The position numbers and the translations under genes are program-made. The notes beneath the pieces were generated by a model. The model searched no databases. It had not been told where the DNA came from and was given only the letters and a program-made list of their open reading frames with translations. Of a DNA stretch of 17,077 nucleotides, positions 6,877-14,102 are shown one piece after another. Source of the stretch: Chloroflexota bacterium (GTDB lineage: Bacteria; Chloroflexota; Anaerolineae; UBA4142); contig JACQGS010000136.1 of assembly GCA_016199405.1 (NCBI GenBank), positions 1 through 17,077 of the forward strand, written 5' to 3'. Numbering within the stretch: position 1 is the stretch's first letter; each line of letters opens with the position of its first letter.

Positions 6877-8000
6877 GGTATCACCAATAGTTGTCCGACC
6901 CGGATGTTGTAATCCCCGAGCCGATTCGTCTGCATAATCGCTTCAATCGTCGTGCCGTACCGCCGCGCGAGCGCGTACAACGTGTCGCCCAGCCGAACGA
7001 TGTGGGTTGTTTTTGGCGGCTGAAGTGACGGGACTGGCGTTGGCGGAATCGGCGTGTGGGTCGGCGGAACCGACGTTGCCGGCGGAAGGGCTGGAACCGG
7101 TGTTGGCGGAAAAAGAATTGGCGTCGGCGATGCTGAAAGCACTTTTAGTGTCGGAATTTCAATCGGCGTCGCGGTGGGCGCGGGCGCATTATTATTCGTG
7201 CTCGGCGCGAGACTCGCCGGCAATTGTTTCGCGGCGATAATTTCCGGCGGCGCGGACACGCTGTACAGTGAAAGGTCCAGCGCGAGCGTCCCTTTGCCGT
7301 CGTTGTCGTTGATGCTGATGGAATTGACGACGACGCCTTTTTCCGCGAATTCCTTCAGCCCGGCGACAAATTCCACCAACTTGCGGGTCGGACCCGTGAC
7401 CTGCGCGCGCAGATTCGTCACTTTGAAAGCACTTTCAGTGTGCGCGTCGATCTTTGGCGCGGGTACGGAACCCGGCGCGCTTTTCGCCGCCGCCGTCGCG
7501 GTCGGCAACGCCGGCGCGCGCGTTACCGTCGCGGTGGCGTTGCCGGCCGGCGCGGGCGAATTCTGCGGCGCGGCGGTGCGCGTCGGCGCCGGAATGAGCG
7601 TCGGCGTGGCGGTCGCCGCGGGCGTTGGTTGCATCGCTTGCGTTTGCAAGTCGGCAATCGTCACGCCGCGCGCGTTGGCGTACTGATAGAGCGCGTCCAG
7701 AAATTGCGTCGCCTGCGCGTCCGAGAGAAAGACGTTGAGCGATGCCGCCAGCGTCGCGTTCGCGCGGGCGAGGCGCGCGCGCAAATTCTCCAGCGGCTCT
7801 TCGCCCACTTTGCGCGAATCGGCGAGTAGTTTGCGTGCCTCCGCGAGTTCCGCGGACGATTTGTCCCGCGCGGCCAGCGCGGGGCTGAGCGATCCCGCGA
7901 AGAAAAACAGATAGCCCAACAGGCAGACCACCATCAATGTGGTTGCTAGCAATGTCGCGCGATTCTCTTGGATGGTTTCGCGAATTCTGCCCAATCTCAT
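6873..8000 (-). CDS. PilO-like inner-membrane protein with Thr/Pro-rich stalk and C-terminal LysM
   Basis: A 375-residue bitopic membrane protein. A basic N-terminus is followed by one TM segment (about 18-37, LLATTLMVVCLLGYLFFFAG), a coiled-coil stretch (RDKSSAELAEARKLLADSRK) and a first PilO-like half (about 90-125). An Ala/Thr/Pro stalk (about 127-185) follows, then a second PilO-like half (AFKVTNLRAQVTGPTRKLVE to LALDLSLYSV). A second Pro/Thr stalk leads to a LysM domain at the very end (THIVRLGDTLYALARRYGTT, then NIRVGQLLVIP). PilO is an alignment component of type IV pili; LysM binds peptidoglycan. The C-terminal LysM on PilO is unusual and would tie the machine to the cell wall. ATG 8000 overlaps the PilN gene stop (ATGA), and its own stop overlaps the GGDEF start. 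The Thr/Pro regions are low-complexity at the DNA level. Confidence 0.82.
   Translation of the reverse strand: MRLGRIRETIQENRATLLATTLMVVCLLGYLFFFAGSLSPALAARDKSSAELAEARKLLADSRKVGEEPLENLRARLARANATLAASLNVFLSDAQATQFLDALYQYANARGVTIADLQTQAMQPTPAATATPTLIPAPTRTAAPQNSPAPAGNATATVTRAPALPTATAAAKSAPGSVPAPKIDAHTESAFKVTNLRAQVTGPTRKLVEFVAGLKEFAEKGVVVNSISINDNDGKGTLALDLSLYSVSAPPEIIAAKQLPASLAPSTNNNAPAPTATPIEIPTLKVLSASPTPILFPPTPVPALPPATSVPPTHTPIPPTPVPSLQPPKTTHIVRLGDTLYALARRYGTTIEAIMQTNRLGDYNIRVGQLLVIP
7132..7150. repeat. Short palindrome copy A (CTGAAAG/CTTTTAG) inside the PilO-LysM gene
   Basis: CTGAAAG-CA-CTTTTAG with flanking GC and TG. It is nearly identical to copies at 7424-7440 and 16853-16870. Encoded on the minus strand as TLKVLSA, in the Thr/Pro linker. 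Confidence 0.5.
7422..7440. repeat. Short palindrome copy B (TGAAAG/CTTTCA) inside the PilO-LysM gene
   Basis: TTTGAAAGCACTTTCAGTG, with TGAAAG-CA-CTTTCA as the symmetric core. It is read in another frame than copy A (HTESAFK), at the border of the Ala/Thr/Pro stalk and the second PilO-like half. Confidence 0.5.
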
Positions 8001-9241
8001 GGCGCCGCCTTTGGTTCGACGATGATCACAAACCGGACCGGCATAAACCCCGGCGCGCTGTATTCCATCTCGCCCGCGCCGGGCGGGATGATCGGGCGCA
8101 ATAATCCCGGCGCGCGGCTCGAATGATTCAGCGCCGCTTTGCTTGGCGTCGCAGTCGGCGTGAGCGTGCGCGTCGGGATGGGCGTGGGCGTCGGCACCAT
8201 TTCCTCCGCGACGAGGCGATACGTTTTATCGCCGCCAAACAAACCGCGATTCGAAATCGTCACAACGACCATCGCGTCGCCGCCGGTGTTTTGGAAAACG
8301 ATTTCGGAACTCAGCGCGCCGAGTCGAACATCATCGTTGGTGTAATTGCTTCCGTTGAATTGTACATTCATCAGCGTGTCCACACCCGGCGCAAGGTCCA
8401 TTGTGTAGACGCGATAATAACGCCCGGCTTTCGCCAAAAACGTGACCGCGTCCACGTCGCCATCCGGATAAAAGTTGTGCGGCTGCGATTGACCGAGCGC
8501 GATGGGACGCGGCGCGTCGTCGGGTTCGTACGCGTCGCGCAAATCGGGAGTGTTCGTCGGCGTCGCGGTGGGCGGCGGCGTGTTGGTCGGCGGCGGATTC
8601 GTCGGCGCGACATAGGGCGTTGATGTGCTCGTGGGGATCGGCGTGTAAGTTGGAATGAAGAGGATGGTGGGCGTCTTCGTGGGCACATTCGTCGGCGTCG
8701 CGGTGGGCGTCGGCAGGACTTGCATCGATTGCACGACGACGCGCGAAAATTGTCCAGATTGTTCGAGCGCGCGCGCGTAGGCGATGACATTTTCTTCTTG
8801 CTGCGCGCGACCCGCAATGGAAATGCCGCCGCTCGTTTGCGCGAGCGCCGTCAGCGCGATGGAATTGATGTCATAGTTGCCGATTGCCGCCATCAGCTTC
8901 GCCCAATCCGGGCGCGGCGCGGCGAGCGTCGGATAAATTTTCGCGATTTGCGCGTTCTTTGCCTGCGTCTGCGCGAGCGGCGTGAGAATCGCGGCGACTT
9001 GGGGCGCGGGTGGGGGGAGTGAGAATTGCGCCACGCGGAGCGCGCTCAAATCGGCGTCCATCCGCGCGGCGTCGTCGCGAATAACATTCGTCGCAACCGC
9101 GAGCGGGATGAAAAAGACGAGCATCGCGAACACGACGAGCCACCGCGCGATGATCGTGCGCGAGGGACTGGGCGCGATCATCGGATCGGGTAAGTCGGTT
9201 GGCAGTTGTGCGTTTTCACGCGGTTTGGTTTTAGTAGCCAT
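7997..9241 (-). CDS. PilN-like inner-membrane protein carrying a PPC domain
   Basis: A 414-residue bitopic protein. The cytoplasmic start (1-29) lacks the usual PilM-binding INLLP motif; one TM lies at about 30-52 (TIIARWLVVFAMLVFFIPLA). A PilN-type ferredoxin-like domain follows at about 110-175 (DWAKLMAAIGNYDINSIALT through ISIAGRAQQEENVIAYARAL and SGQFSRVVVQSM). A 55-residue Thr/Pro stalk leads to a PPC (bacterial pre-peptidase C-terminal) domain at about 234-347: DAYEPDDAPRPIALG, DGDVDAVTFLAKAGRYY, GVDTLMNVQ. A second Thr/Pro linker and a 45-residue hydrophobic beta tail end the protein. PilN normally pairs with PilO, encoded here by the next, overlapping gene. The PPC domain is normally found on secreted enzymes and surface proteins; its fusion to PilN is odd. 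No PilM gene is present. Confidence 0.8.
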   Translation of the reverse strand: MATKTKPRENAQLPTDLPDPMIAPSPSRTIIARWLVVFAMLVFFIPLAVATNVIRDDAARMDADLSALRVAQFSLPPPAPQVAAILTPLAQTQAKNAQIAKIYPTLAAPRPDWAKLMAAIGNYDINSIALTALAQTSGGISIAGRAQQEENVIAYARALEQSGQFSRVVVQSMQVLPTPTATPTNVPTKTPTILFIPTYTPIPTSTSTPYVAPTNPPPTNTPPPTATPTNTPDLRDAYEPDDAPRPIALGQSQPHNFYPDGDVDAVTFLAKAGRYYRVYTMDLAPGVDTLMNVQFNGSNYTNDDVRLGALSSEIVFQNTGGDAMVVVTISNRGLFGGDKTYRLVAEEMVPTPTPIPTRTLTPTATPSKAALNHSSRAPGLLRPIIPPGAGEMEYSAPGFMPVRFVIIVEPKAAP

Positions 9242-9282
9242 ACTCTATATCCTCAAATGCTGCTTAGAGACTTGACGCTACC

Positions 9283-9317
9283 CAGACTTCCGAAGTCTCG
9301 GAGACTTCGGAAGTCTG
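9283..9317. repeat. 35-bp perfect palindrome made of two nested 15-bp palindromes
   Basis: Two units, AGACTTCCGAAGTCT (9284-9298) and AGACTTCGGAAGTCT (9302-9316), are each palindromic around one base. They are joined by CGG and together form 17-bp arms around one central G. The element lies upstream of the PilN-PPC gene in a 248-bp gap. A sister element is at 16190-16222. Confidence 0.85.
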
Positions 9318-9340
9318 CCGCCTTTGCATACGCCCCAAAT

Positions 9341-9450
9341 GTCATTGCGAGCGTTCTTTGCGAAGCAATCCCCAAATTCCAAGAACGATGGCCGCCGCCC
9401 CAAAGTGTGGCTTGGGGATTGCTTCGGGCAAACCCCGCCCTCGCAATGAC
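9341..9450. repeat. 110-bp REP/MITE-like hairpin element
   Basis: Outer arms GTCATTGCGAG (9341-9351) and CTCGCAATGAC (9440-9450) are exact, as are inner arms CGAAGCAATCCCC (9361-9373) and GGGGATTGCTTCG (9414-9426). Dispersed elements with this type of arms occur in many copies in several bacterial phyla. With the palindrome at 9283-9317 it fills most of the 248-bp gap between the peptidase and PilN-like genes. I see no gene in that gap. Confidence 0.8.
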
Positions 9451-9459
9451 GCGCGAAGA

Positions 9460-9493
9460 TTTTCGCGCTTTTCGTGTCTTTCGCGCCTTTCAG
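9460..9493. repeat. 9-nt tandem repeat, about 3.5 copies (CTTTCGCGC family)
   Basis: Units TTTTCGCGC, TTTTCGTGT, CTTTCGCGC and CTTTCAG run into the stop codon of the peptidase gene (9490-9492). The same unit family recurs at 10936-10977 and 16891-16944. Confidence 0.6.
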
Positions 9494-9927
9494 AACATCA
9501 GCGCCACCATCGCGCCCAAACACAGAAACGGCGCGTACGGCATTTCACTTTTAAGCGTCCAACGTTCGCCCGCCGTTGTTTGCCATTTGGATTGCGCGAG
9601 CAATACCACCGTCACGCTGCCGCCGGCGAGCACCGCGACAAGCAGCGGAAAGAGCGCGAGCGGAAAACCGAAAATCATTCCGATCAGCGCGGCGAGTTTT
9701 ACGTCGCCGCCGCCGAGCGTGCCGGGGCGCAAGAATGCCGCCAGCGCGAAAATCGCAAATCCAAACGCGCCGCCGAGAATCGCAAGGGCGCCGACGCGCG
9801 GCGAAGCCAGAAAATTTGCGGCGAGCGCGGCGGCCATCGCCGGCAGCACGAGCGCGTTGGGCACGCGGCGCGATCTCAGGTCAATGAATGCGAGCAGAAT
9901 GAAAAACGCTAGAAGCAGAATCGTCAT
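9490..9927 (-). CDS. Prepilin peptidase, short TadV/CpaA type (A24 family)
   Basis: A 145-residue polytopic membrane protease, much shorter than PilD because it lacks the N-terminal methylase part. It would cleave the class III or type IV leader of pilin- or archaellin-like proteins at the cytoplasmic face. Catalytic Asp residues are both present: D16 in AFIDLRSRRVPN and D75 in GGGDVKLAALIG. Start is ATG 9927, which has GGAGGAG just before it; the upstream ATG 9951 has no such site and adds eight poor residues. It is the only leader peptidase in the window and could act as the ArlK/FlaK counterpart for this cluster, though no substrate with such a leader is encoded here. The stop overlaps a 9-nt tandem repeat. 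Confidence 0.88.
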   Translation of the reverse strand: MTILLLAFFILLAFIDLRSRRVPNALVLPAMAAALAANFLASPRVGALAILGGAFGFAIFALAAFLRPGTLGGGDVKLAALIGMIFGFPLALFPLLVAVLAGGSVTVVLLAQSKWQTTAGERWTLKSEMPYAPFLCLGAMVALMF

Positions 9928-9958
9928 CGCGCTCCTCCGAAAATAAACCAACCGGACC

Positions 9959-10019
9959 GGGTGGCAGCCCAGCCGTGCTGGGCGTTTCCGAGACGGGCAA
10001 CGCGGCTGCCCTGCTACCC
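9959..10019. repeat. 61-bp imperfect hairpin between the 2-TM gene and the peptidase gene
   Basis: GGGTGGCAG (9959-9967) faces CTGCTACCC (10011-10019) with one mismatch, and GGCAGCC (9963-9969) can also pair with GGCTGCC (10004-10010). A smaller perfect hairpin, CCCAGC-CGT-GCTGGG (9968-9982), sits inside. It ends 4 nt from the stop of the 2-TM gene, so it could stabilise or attenuate the transcript. It has no T tract. Confidence 0.55.
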
Positions 10020-10023
10020 ATTT

Positions 10024-10929
10024 TCATCCCCCTGCTGGTGCGCCGTTCGGCGAATGTCCAACTGCCTTGAACCGGCTCGCCACATCCGCCGCGCTCTTTG
10101 CCAAATCCTCAACCTTGATCTCTGCCAGACCTTTGCCCAGCGCCTCGAGCGCGGCGAGCGTGGTGTCTTCGACCTCGAACAAACTCGCCAGATCACCGAG
10201 CAGACCGCCATCCCCTTCTTCCGGCTGATCGCCTTCGGAATGCTCCGGTTCGTCTTCGGTCGCTTCGTCCGCTTCCCCTTCGCCCAACGGTTTGGCAGAA
10301 AGCGGCGGCAGTTCCATTGGCGTTTGCGCTTGCTGTTCCGCGAGAATCTCATCCACGATGGCTTGCGTTTCGCTGGCCGGGGCGAGTTGCGTCAATTCCG
10401 CGAGCGCCAGTTCTGCCGGCGATTGGCGCCGGCGCAAGAATGGAGCGACGGTGATGCCAAGCGCGCCCAAGAGCGGAGCGACCGCAAGAAAAATTGCCAA
10501 GAGAAACGCCGGTTGCTTGACCAGCAGCGGCATCACCGACGATTCGGACGCCGGCAGTTTCAGCACTTCTGCCAGCGCGGCAAGATGTTGGCGCGTTTTG
10601 GGATCTTTGGTTTCGTGCTGCATCGCCGCGAGCAGTTCCGTCAAATACGCGCGGTCCACGCCGGCGAGTTCCTTTTGCGCCATCGCCGTGTCCGAGGTGA
10701 TCCAGTATTTATCGGCGAGCCACGTCAGGTACATCCGCTCGTACGCGGGCGTGCTCTGCCACGCGCGCGGCGGCGCTTGATTCGCCGACCATGCCGACCA
10801 GCCCATCAGCGCCAGCCCGAAGAGAAACACGGCGAACAGCGCGAGCGTGAACACGCGGCGACGCGAACGTTTCGGACGAATCGCGCCGAAGGGTTGGTTT
10901 AGATCGAGCGTGTGAGTTGCGATTGCCAT
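10024..10929 (-). CDS. Two-TM protein with acidic cytoplasmic-type tail, unknown function
   Basis: A 301-residue protein. After a basic patch (RPKRSRRR) comes TM1 (about 26-46), then about 80 residues of extracytoplasmic helix (YERMYLTWLADKYWITSDTA through TKDPKTRQHLAALAEVLKL). TM2 follows at about 138-160 (AFLLAIFLAVAPLLGALGIT) and ends in the stop-transfer RRR. The remaining 135 residues include helices and a strongly acidic segment (about 212-240). Its place between the ArlJ-like gene and the prepilin peptidase, in the same direction, makes it a likely part of the machine, perhaps a link between platform and cytoplasmic ATPase/ArlH complex. The acidic tail may be the functional counterpart of ArlC/D/E, but no sequence likeness is visible. 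I do not recognise the family. Confidence 0.75.
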   Translation of the reverse strand: MAIATHTLDLNQPFGAIRPKRSRRRVFTLALFAVFLFGLALMGWSAWSANQAPPRAWQSTPAYERMYLTWLADKYWITSDTAMAQKELAGVDRAYLTELLAAMQHETKDPKTRQHLAALAEVLKLPASESSVMPLLVKQPAFLLAIFLAVAPLLGALGITVAPFLRRRQSPAELALAELTQLAPASETQAIVDEILAEQQAQTPMELPPLSAKPLGEGEADEATEDEPEHSEGDQPEEGDGGLLGDLASLFEVEDTTLAALEALGKGLAEIKVEDLAKSAADVASRFKAVGHSPNGAPAGG

Positions 10930-10935
10930 ATTGAC

Positions 10936-10977
10936 CTTTCGCGTCTTTCGCGTGTTTTCGCGCCTTTCGTGTCTTTT
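10936..10977. repeat. 9-nt tandem repeat (CTTTCGCGT family) between ArlJ-like and 2-TM genes
   Basis: Units CTTTCGCGT, CTTTCGCGT, GTTTTCGCGC, CTTTCGTGT and CTTTT. They fill the 46-nt gap upstream of the 2-TM gene and run into the ArlJ-like stop codon. Confidence 0.65.
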
Positions 10978-12463
10978 ACAATACCATCCGCGCGAGTGAC
11001 GGCACGAACAGAAAGCACAGCCCCGACAGGAACAACAGAATCGCCAGATAGAACGCTATCTTCAAAAAGTGCGCGCCCTCGCTCGCGACAATCGCGAAGG
11101 CGTTCGCGAACGCGAGCAAGAGAATCATCGAGACGGTCATCGTCTCCAGAAATTGGATCTGCGGCGTGTTGAACGAAAACATCTTGTCCAGTCCCAGCGT
11201 GTTGAACGCATCCGCGCCGTTGCCGCCCAAACCGGACAATGCCGCGTTCAGCTTAATCGCGAACTGGCCCATAATGCCGAGCAGAAAAACCATCAGCCCG
11301 CTCAAAATCGTGTGCATCGTCAGGATGAGCCAAGAGAATGTCGCCGCAATCCCGCGCCGCTGCGCGCGCAGCATCGCCGTGCGCATCGCAAAGGCGCTGG
11401 TCAGGTTGCCGGCTTTTTCCGGGTCGCCGCCCAAATTGACTGCTTCGTAAAAAATGCCGGTGGCTTGTTGCGCCAATTTGCTGCCGGTCTCGAAGCCAAA
11501 TGTATTCCAGGACAAACCGGGTCGGCTGAGCGAGCGCAAGCGCAGAATGAGCATGCGAATGTCTTGTTGCAGATTCGGGAACGAATCAATCTTCATCGTG
11601 TAAAGCGCTTCACCCAGCGTCGTGCCGCGCGACGTCGCGGTGCCGCCGACGGAGCGCAGAAACGAGCTAATTTCGGTGTCTTTGGCATTCGTGGTGGCGT
11701 CAAAGCGTGAGCAGACGATTCCGAGCGGCAGTAACACGAGTCCCACCACGATCATCGCCCAGCCCTTGTCCACGCCGAAAAGCATCAGCCCCAACACCGC
11801 CGCCGGCAAAACCGGCAACAGGATCAGCAGGATCTGGCGGCTCAAGCGTTGATCCTTTGACCCTGCGCCCAGCGGCACGCTGTTGGTCTCCGCCGGCGCG
11901 GCGCGCATTAAAATCCACGCCACGCCAAACGCCGCGAGGACGCCGACGAACATCATCATGAACATCGTCGTCGCGCCCAAGTTGTAGATCATCGTCGAGA
12001 CCATATTGATGACGACGATGAGCGCGACCGAGACAGTCACGGAGGTGTAGGCGTCGTTCCACTTTTTCAAACTTTCCAGTTTGCGCAAATAGTCGTTGCT
12101 GTAATGCTCGCCCTGCACGTCGGATTCGCGCGCGAGAAAGCCGGCGAGCGGCTCGCCGGAGCGCAACGCGTCGGAGAGACGGAGCAAAAAATTCTTGGTC
12201 TCTTCGGATTGGGTTTGTTCGCCCACCAAGCGCACCGCGTCCGGATAGTTGTAGCGCAATTTCTCCGCGAGCTCGTGAATGCTTTGGAAGAATTTCGCGG
12301 TCGGGCTGGGCAAGGCGCGCGCGAGTTGAAAGACGCGCGCGCGCGATAGCCCGGCGGCGGCGGTCGCCGACATATAGGTCAACTGATAAAAGAGATCGAA
12401 ACTGGAGATCTCTTCAAAATAGTCCCTGGCGCTGCGCTTCTGCCAGGACGGAGAAGACGTCAT
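10976..12463 (-). CDS. ArlJ (FlaJ)-type archaellum/T2SF platform membrane protein
   Basis: A 495-residue polytopic membrane protein with two T2SF repeats in one chain, as in archaeal ArlJ; bacterial TadB and TadC are separate shorter proteins. The first cytoplasmic F domain reads DLFYQLTYMSATAAAGLSRA, then PSPTAKFFQSIHELAEKLRY and the family hallmark LRSGEPLAGFLARE followed by YLRKLESLKKWNDAYTS. The second is TEISSFLRSVGGTATSRGTT through RLRSLSRPGLSWNTFGFETG and NLGGDPEKAGNL. About eight to nine TM segments flank them, with three at the C-terminus. Known role: membrane platform on which the ATPase ring acts to assemble and turn the filament. ATG 12463 has GAGG 8 nt upstream and overlaps the ATPase gene by 50 nt, so translation is coupled. 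Conserved H-I-J order supports the call. Confidence 0.88.
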   Translation of the reverse strand: MTSSPSWQKRSARDYFEEISSFDLFYQLTYMSATAAAGLSRARVFQLARALPSPTAKFFQSIHELAEKLRYNYPDAVRLVGEQTQSEETKNFLLRLSDALRSGEPLAGFLARESDVQGEHYSNDYLRKLESLKKWNDAYTSVTVSVALIVVINMVSTMIYNLGATTMFMMMFVGVLAAFGVAWILMRAAPAETNSVPLGAGSKDQRLSRQILLILLPVLPAAVLGLMLFGVDKGWAMIVVGLVLLPLGIVCSRFDATTNAKDTEISSFLRSVGGTATSRGTTLGEALYTMKIDSFPNLQQDIRMLILRLRSLSRPGLSWNTFGFETGSKLAQQATGIFYEAVNLGGDPEKAGNLTSAFAMRTAMLRAQRRGIAATFSWLILTMHTILSGLMVFLLGIMGQFAIKLNAALSGLGGNGADAFNTLGLDKMFSFNTPQIQFLETMTVSMILLLAFANAFAIVASEGAHFLKIAFYLAILLFLSGLCFLFVPSLARMVL

Positions 12464-14096
12464 AGAAATTCCTCAACTTTTTGTCCATGTGCAAACGCTG
12501 GAGAATCTTGGCGCGCCGTTTCAATTCCGTGTAGATCACTTTTTTCTTGAACGGCGGAATGCCGCGTTTCAGCGCGATTTTTTCCTCCAGCAGGTAACTG
12601 TTCATATAGCCCGGAAAATCAAAGGTGTCCGTCGCCGGATTCCAGCGAAAGACTTCGATGAACGAAAAACTTTCGCTCGTCGGGTCGTAGCCGACGATTT
12701 CGTTGATGCTCATCACGCGGCGCGCCATCCCGCGCCCGGCGATTTTCACCGCCGCCTGAATCAGCACGACGTCCAAACTGTCCACGTACGTCTTGGGAAT
12801 GTTGATCGGGTTGCCGGTGAGACGCTGAATCATTTTCTCCACCGACGCGGCGTGGAACGTGGACATCACGCCGTGCCCGGTCTGCATCGCTTGAAACGCG
12901 ATCGCGCCTTCTTCGCCGCGGATCTCGCCGACGATGATACGGTCGGGGCGCTGGCGCAGCGCCGCCTTGAGCAGATCGAACATCCCCACCTCCGCGCCGG
13001 TGTTCTCTTTGCTCGAACCGCGCGTGGTCTCGCGAATCCAATTCTTGTGCGGCACCTGCAGTTCCGGCGTGTCTTCGATGCTGACGATTTTCTTGTCCGC
13101 CTTGATGAACGTGGTGATCGCGTTCATCGTCGTCGTCTTGCCGGAGGCCGTCGCGCCGACGACGAACATATTCATGCCTTCTTCCAGCACAAACGACAAA
13201 TACGCCGCCATCATATAATCCAGCGTGCCGAATTCGACGAGTTCCATCACGCTCGTCGGAATTTCGTTGAACTTGCGGATCGTAAAGTTGCTGCCGCGCT
13301 TGGACACGTCCGTGCCGTAAACGATGTTGATGCGCGAGCCGTCGGGCAGGATCGCGTCCACGATCGGATTGCGGACGGTGACCGGGCGCTTGATCCACTC
13401 GCCCATCCAGATGACAAACTGGTCCAGTTCGTCTTCGGTGTCGAAATAAATCGCGGCTTGGATGCTCTTGAAAATCTTGTGCTCGATAAAGACGTATCCG
13501 ACGCCGGAGCAACTAATGTCTTCGATGTACGGGTCCACCAACAGCGGCGACAGCAAGCCAAAGCCAACTTTTTCGCGGACGAGAAAATACTGGATTGCCT
13601 CCATCTCGCGCGGCTGGACCTGAATCTTGCTCGTGTCGCCATTGAGACTGACGCTCGCCTCAATGGCTTTGAGGAGCGCGGCTTTTTTTTCCTCGTCCGT
13701 TTCCGCGCCGCCGATCTCTTTGACCCAGCCCAGCAGTTTCGTTTCCATCTTGGGCATCACGGCGTCGAGATTCACCATCAGATGCGGCTCAATGGGAATG
13801 TACTTGTCGCGTTCGCCCTTGTCGTCGGGATAGATGTGAATGAACAGTCCGCCTTCCACCGGGTAAATCAGATTGCGGTGTTCCATGTCGCTCATATCGC
13901 GCGAGAGTTTGGGGTAATATTCCGGCACGCCAATCTGGTCCATCGGCAGCGCGTGCAGATAATCACCGAGATGCGGATGCTGTTCGACCGCTTCCTTGAG
14001 CGGTGGGGGCAGCGTCCGGTTCAGAGTACACTTTTTGCCGTGGTCGCATTCCAGCGCGTCGCCGAACTCGAAAGGCAGTTTGAGCAAAGACGTCAT
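12414..14096 (-). CDS. ArlI (FlaI)-type archaellum motor ATPase
   Basis: A 560-residue hexameric secretion-type ATPase. The N-terminal domain has RNLIYPVEGGLFIHIYPDDK and YIPIEPHL, a pattern specific to archaeal FlaI. Then come YFLVREKVGFGLLSPLLVDP and YIEDISCSG. Walker A is GATASGKT (314-321), with the archaeal-type TASGKTT in place of TGSGKTT of TadA/CpaF. The Asp box is VSIEDTPEL (338-346), Walker B IIVGEIRG (387-394) and the His box TGHGVMSTFHA (406-416). The C-terminus (INIPKTYVDSLDVV, FPGYMNSYLLEEKIA, RAKILQRLH, AQRQGLF) also follows euryarchaeal FlaI. A CDHGKKC pair near residue 17 could bind metal. Role: ATP-driven assembly and rotation at the membrane platform. AAAGGA lies 4 nt before ATG 14096, 6 nt after the ArlH-like stop. 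Confidence 0.92.
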   Translation of the reverse strand: MTSLLKLPFEFGDALECDHGKKCTLNRTLPPPLKEAVEQHPHLGDYLHALPMDQIGVPEYYPKLSRDMSDMEHRNLIYPVEGGLFIHIYPDDKGERDKYIPIEPHLMVNLDAVMPKMETKLLGWVKEIGGAETDEEKKAALLKAIEASVSLNGDTSKIQVQPREMEAIQYFLVREKVGFGLLSPLLVDPYIEDISCSGVGYVFIEHKIFKSIQAAIYFDTEDELDQFVIWMGEWIKRPVTVRNPIVDAILPDGSRINIVYGTDVSKRGSNFTIRKFNEIPTSVMELVEFGTLDYMMAAYLSFVLEEGMNMFVVGATASGKTTTMNAITTFIKADKKIVSIEDTPELQVPHKNWIRETTRGSSKENTGAEVGMFDLLKAALRQRPDRIIVGEIRGEEGAIAFQAMQTGHGVMSTFHAASVEKMIQRLTGNPINIPKTYVDSLDVVLIQAAVKIAGRGMARRVMSINEIVGYDPTSESFSFIEVFRWNPATDTFDFPGYMNSYLLEEKIALKRGIPPFKKKVIYTELKRRAKILQRLHMDKKLRNFYDVFSVLAEAQRQGLF

Positions 14097-14102
14097 TTTC
14101 CT

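Noticed and set aside
7054..7686. + strand Gly/Val/Ala-rich frame (210 codons) opposite the PilO-LysM gene
   Set aside because: It is the complement of the low-complexity Thr/Pro linker codons; no ribosome site and no domain.
9278..9523. Minus-strand 81-codon frame between the peptidase and PilN-like genes
   Set aside because: It is built almost wholly from the palindrome and the REP-like element (ARHCEGG..., FAKNARND type text), a common false gene.
9961..10902. 313-codon + strand frame opposite the 2-TM gene
   Set aside because: The Arg/Phe/Gln-rich product has no recognisable fold, while the minus-strand frame has two clean TM segments and operon context.
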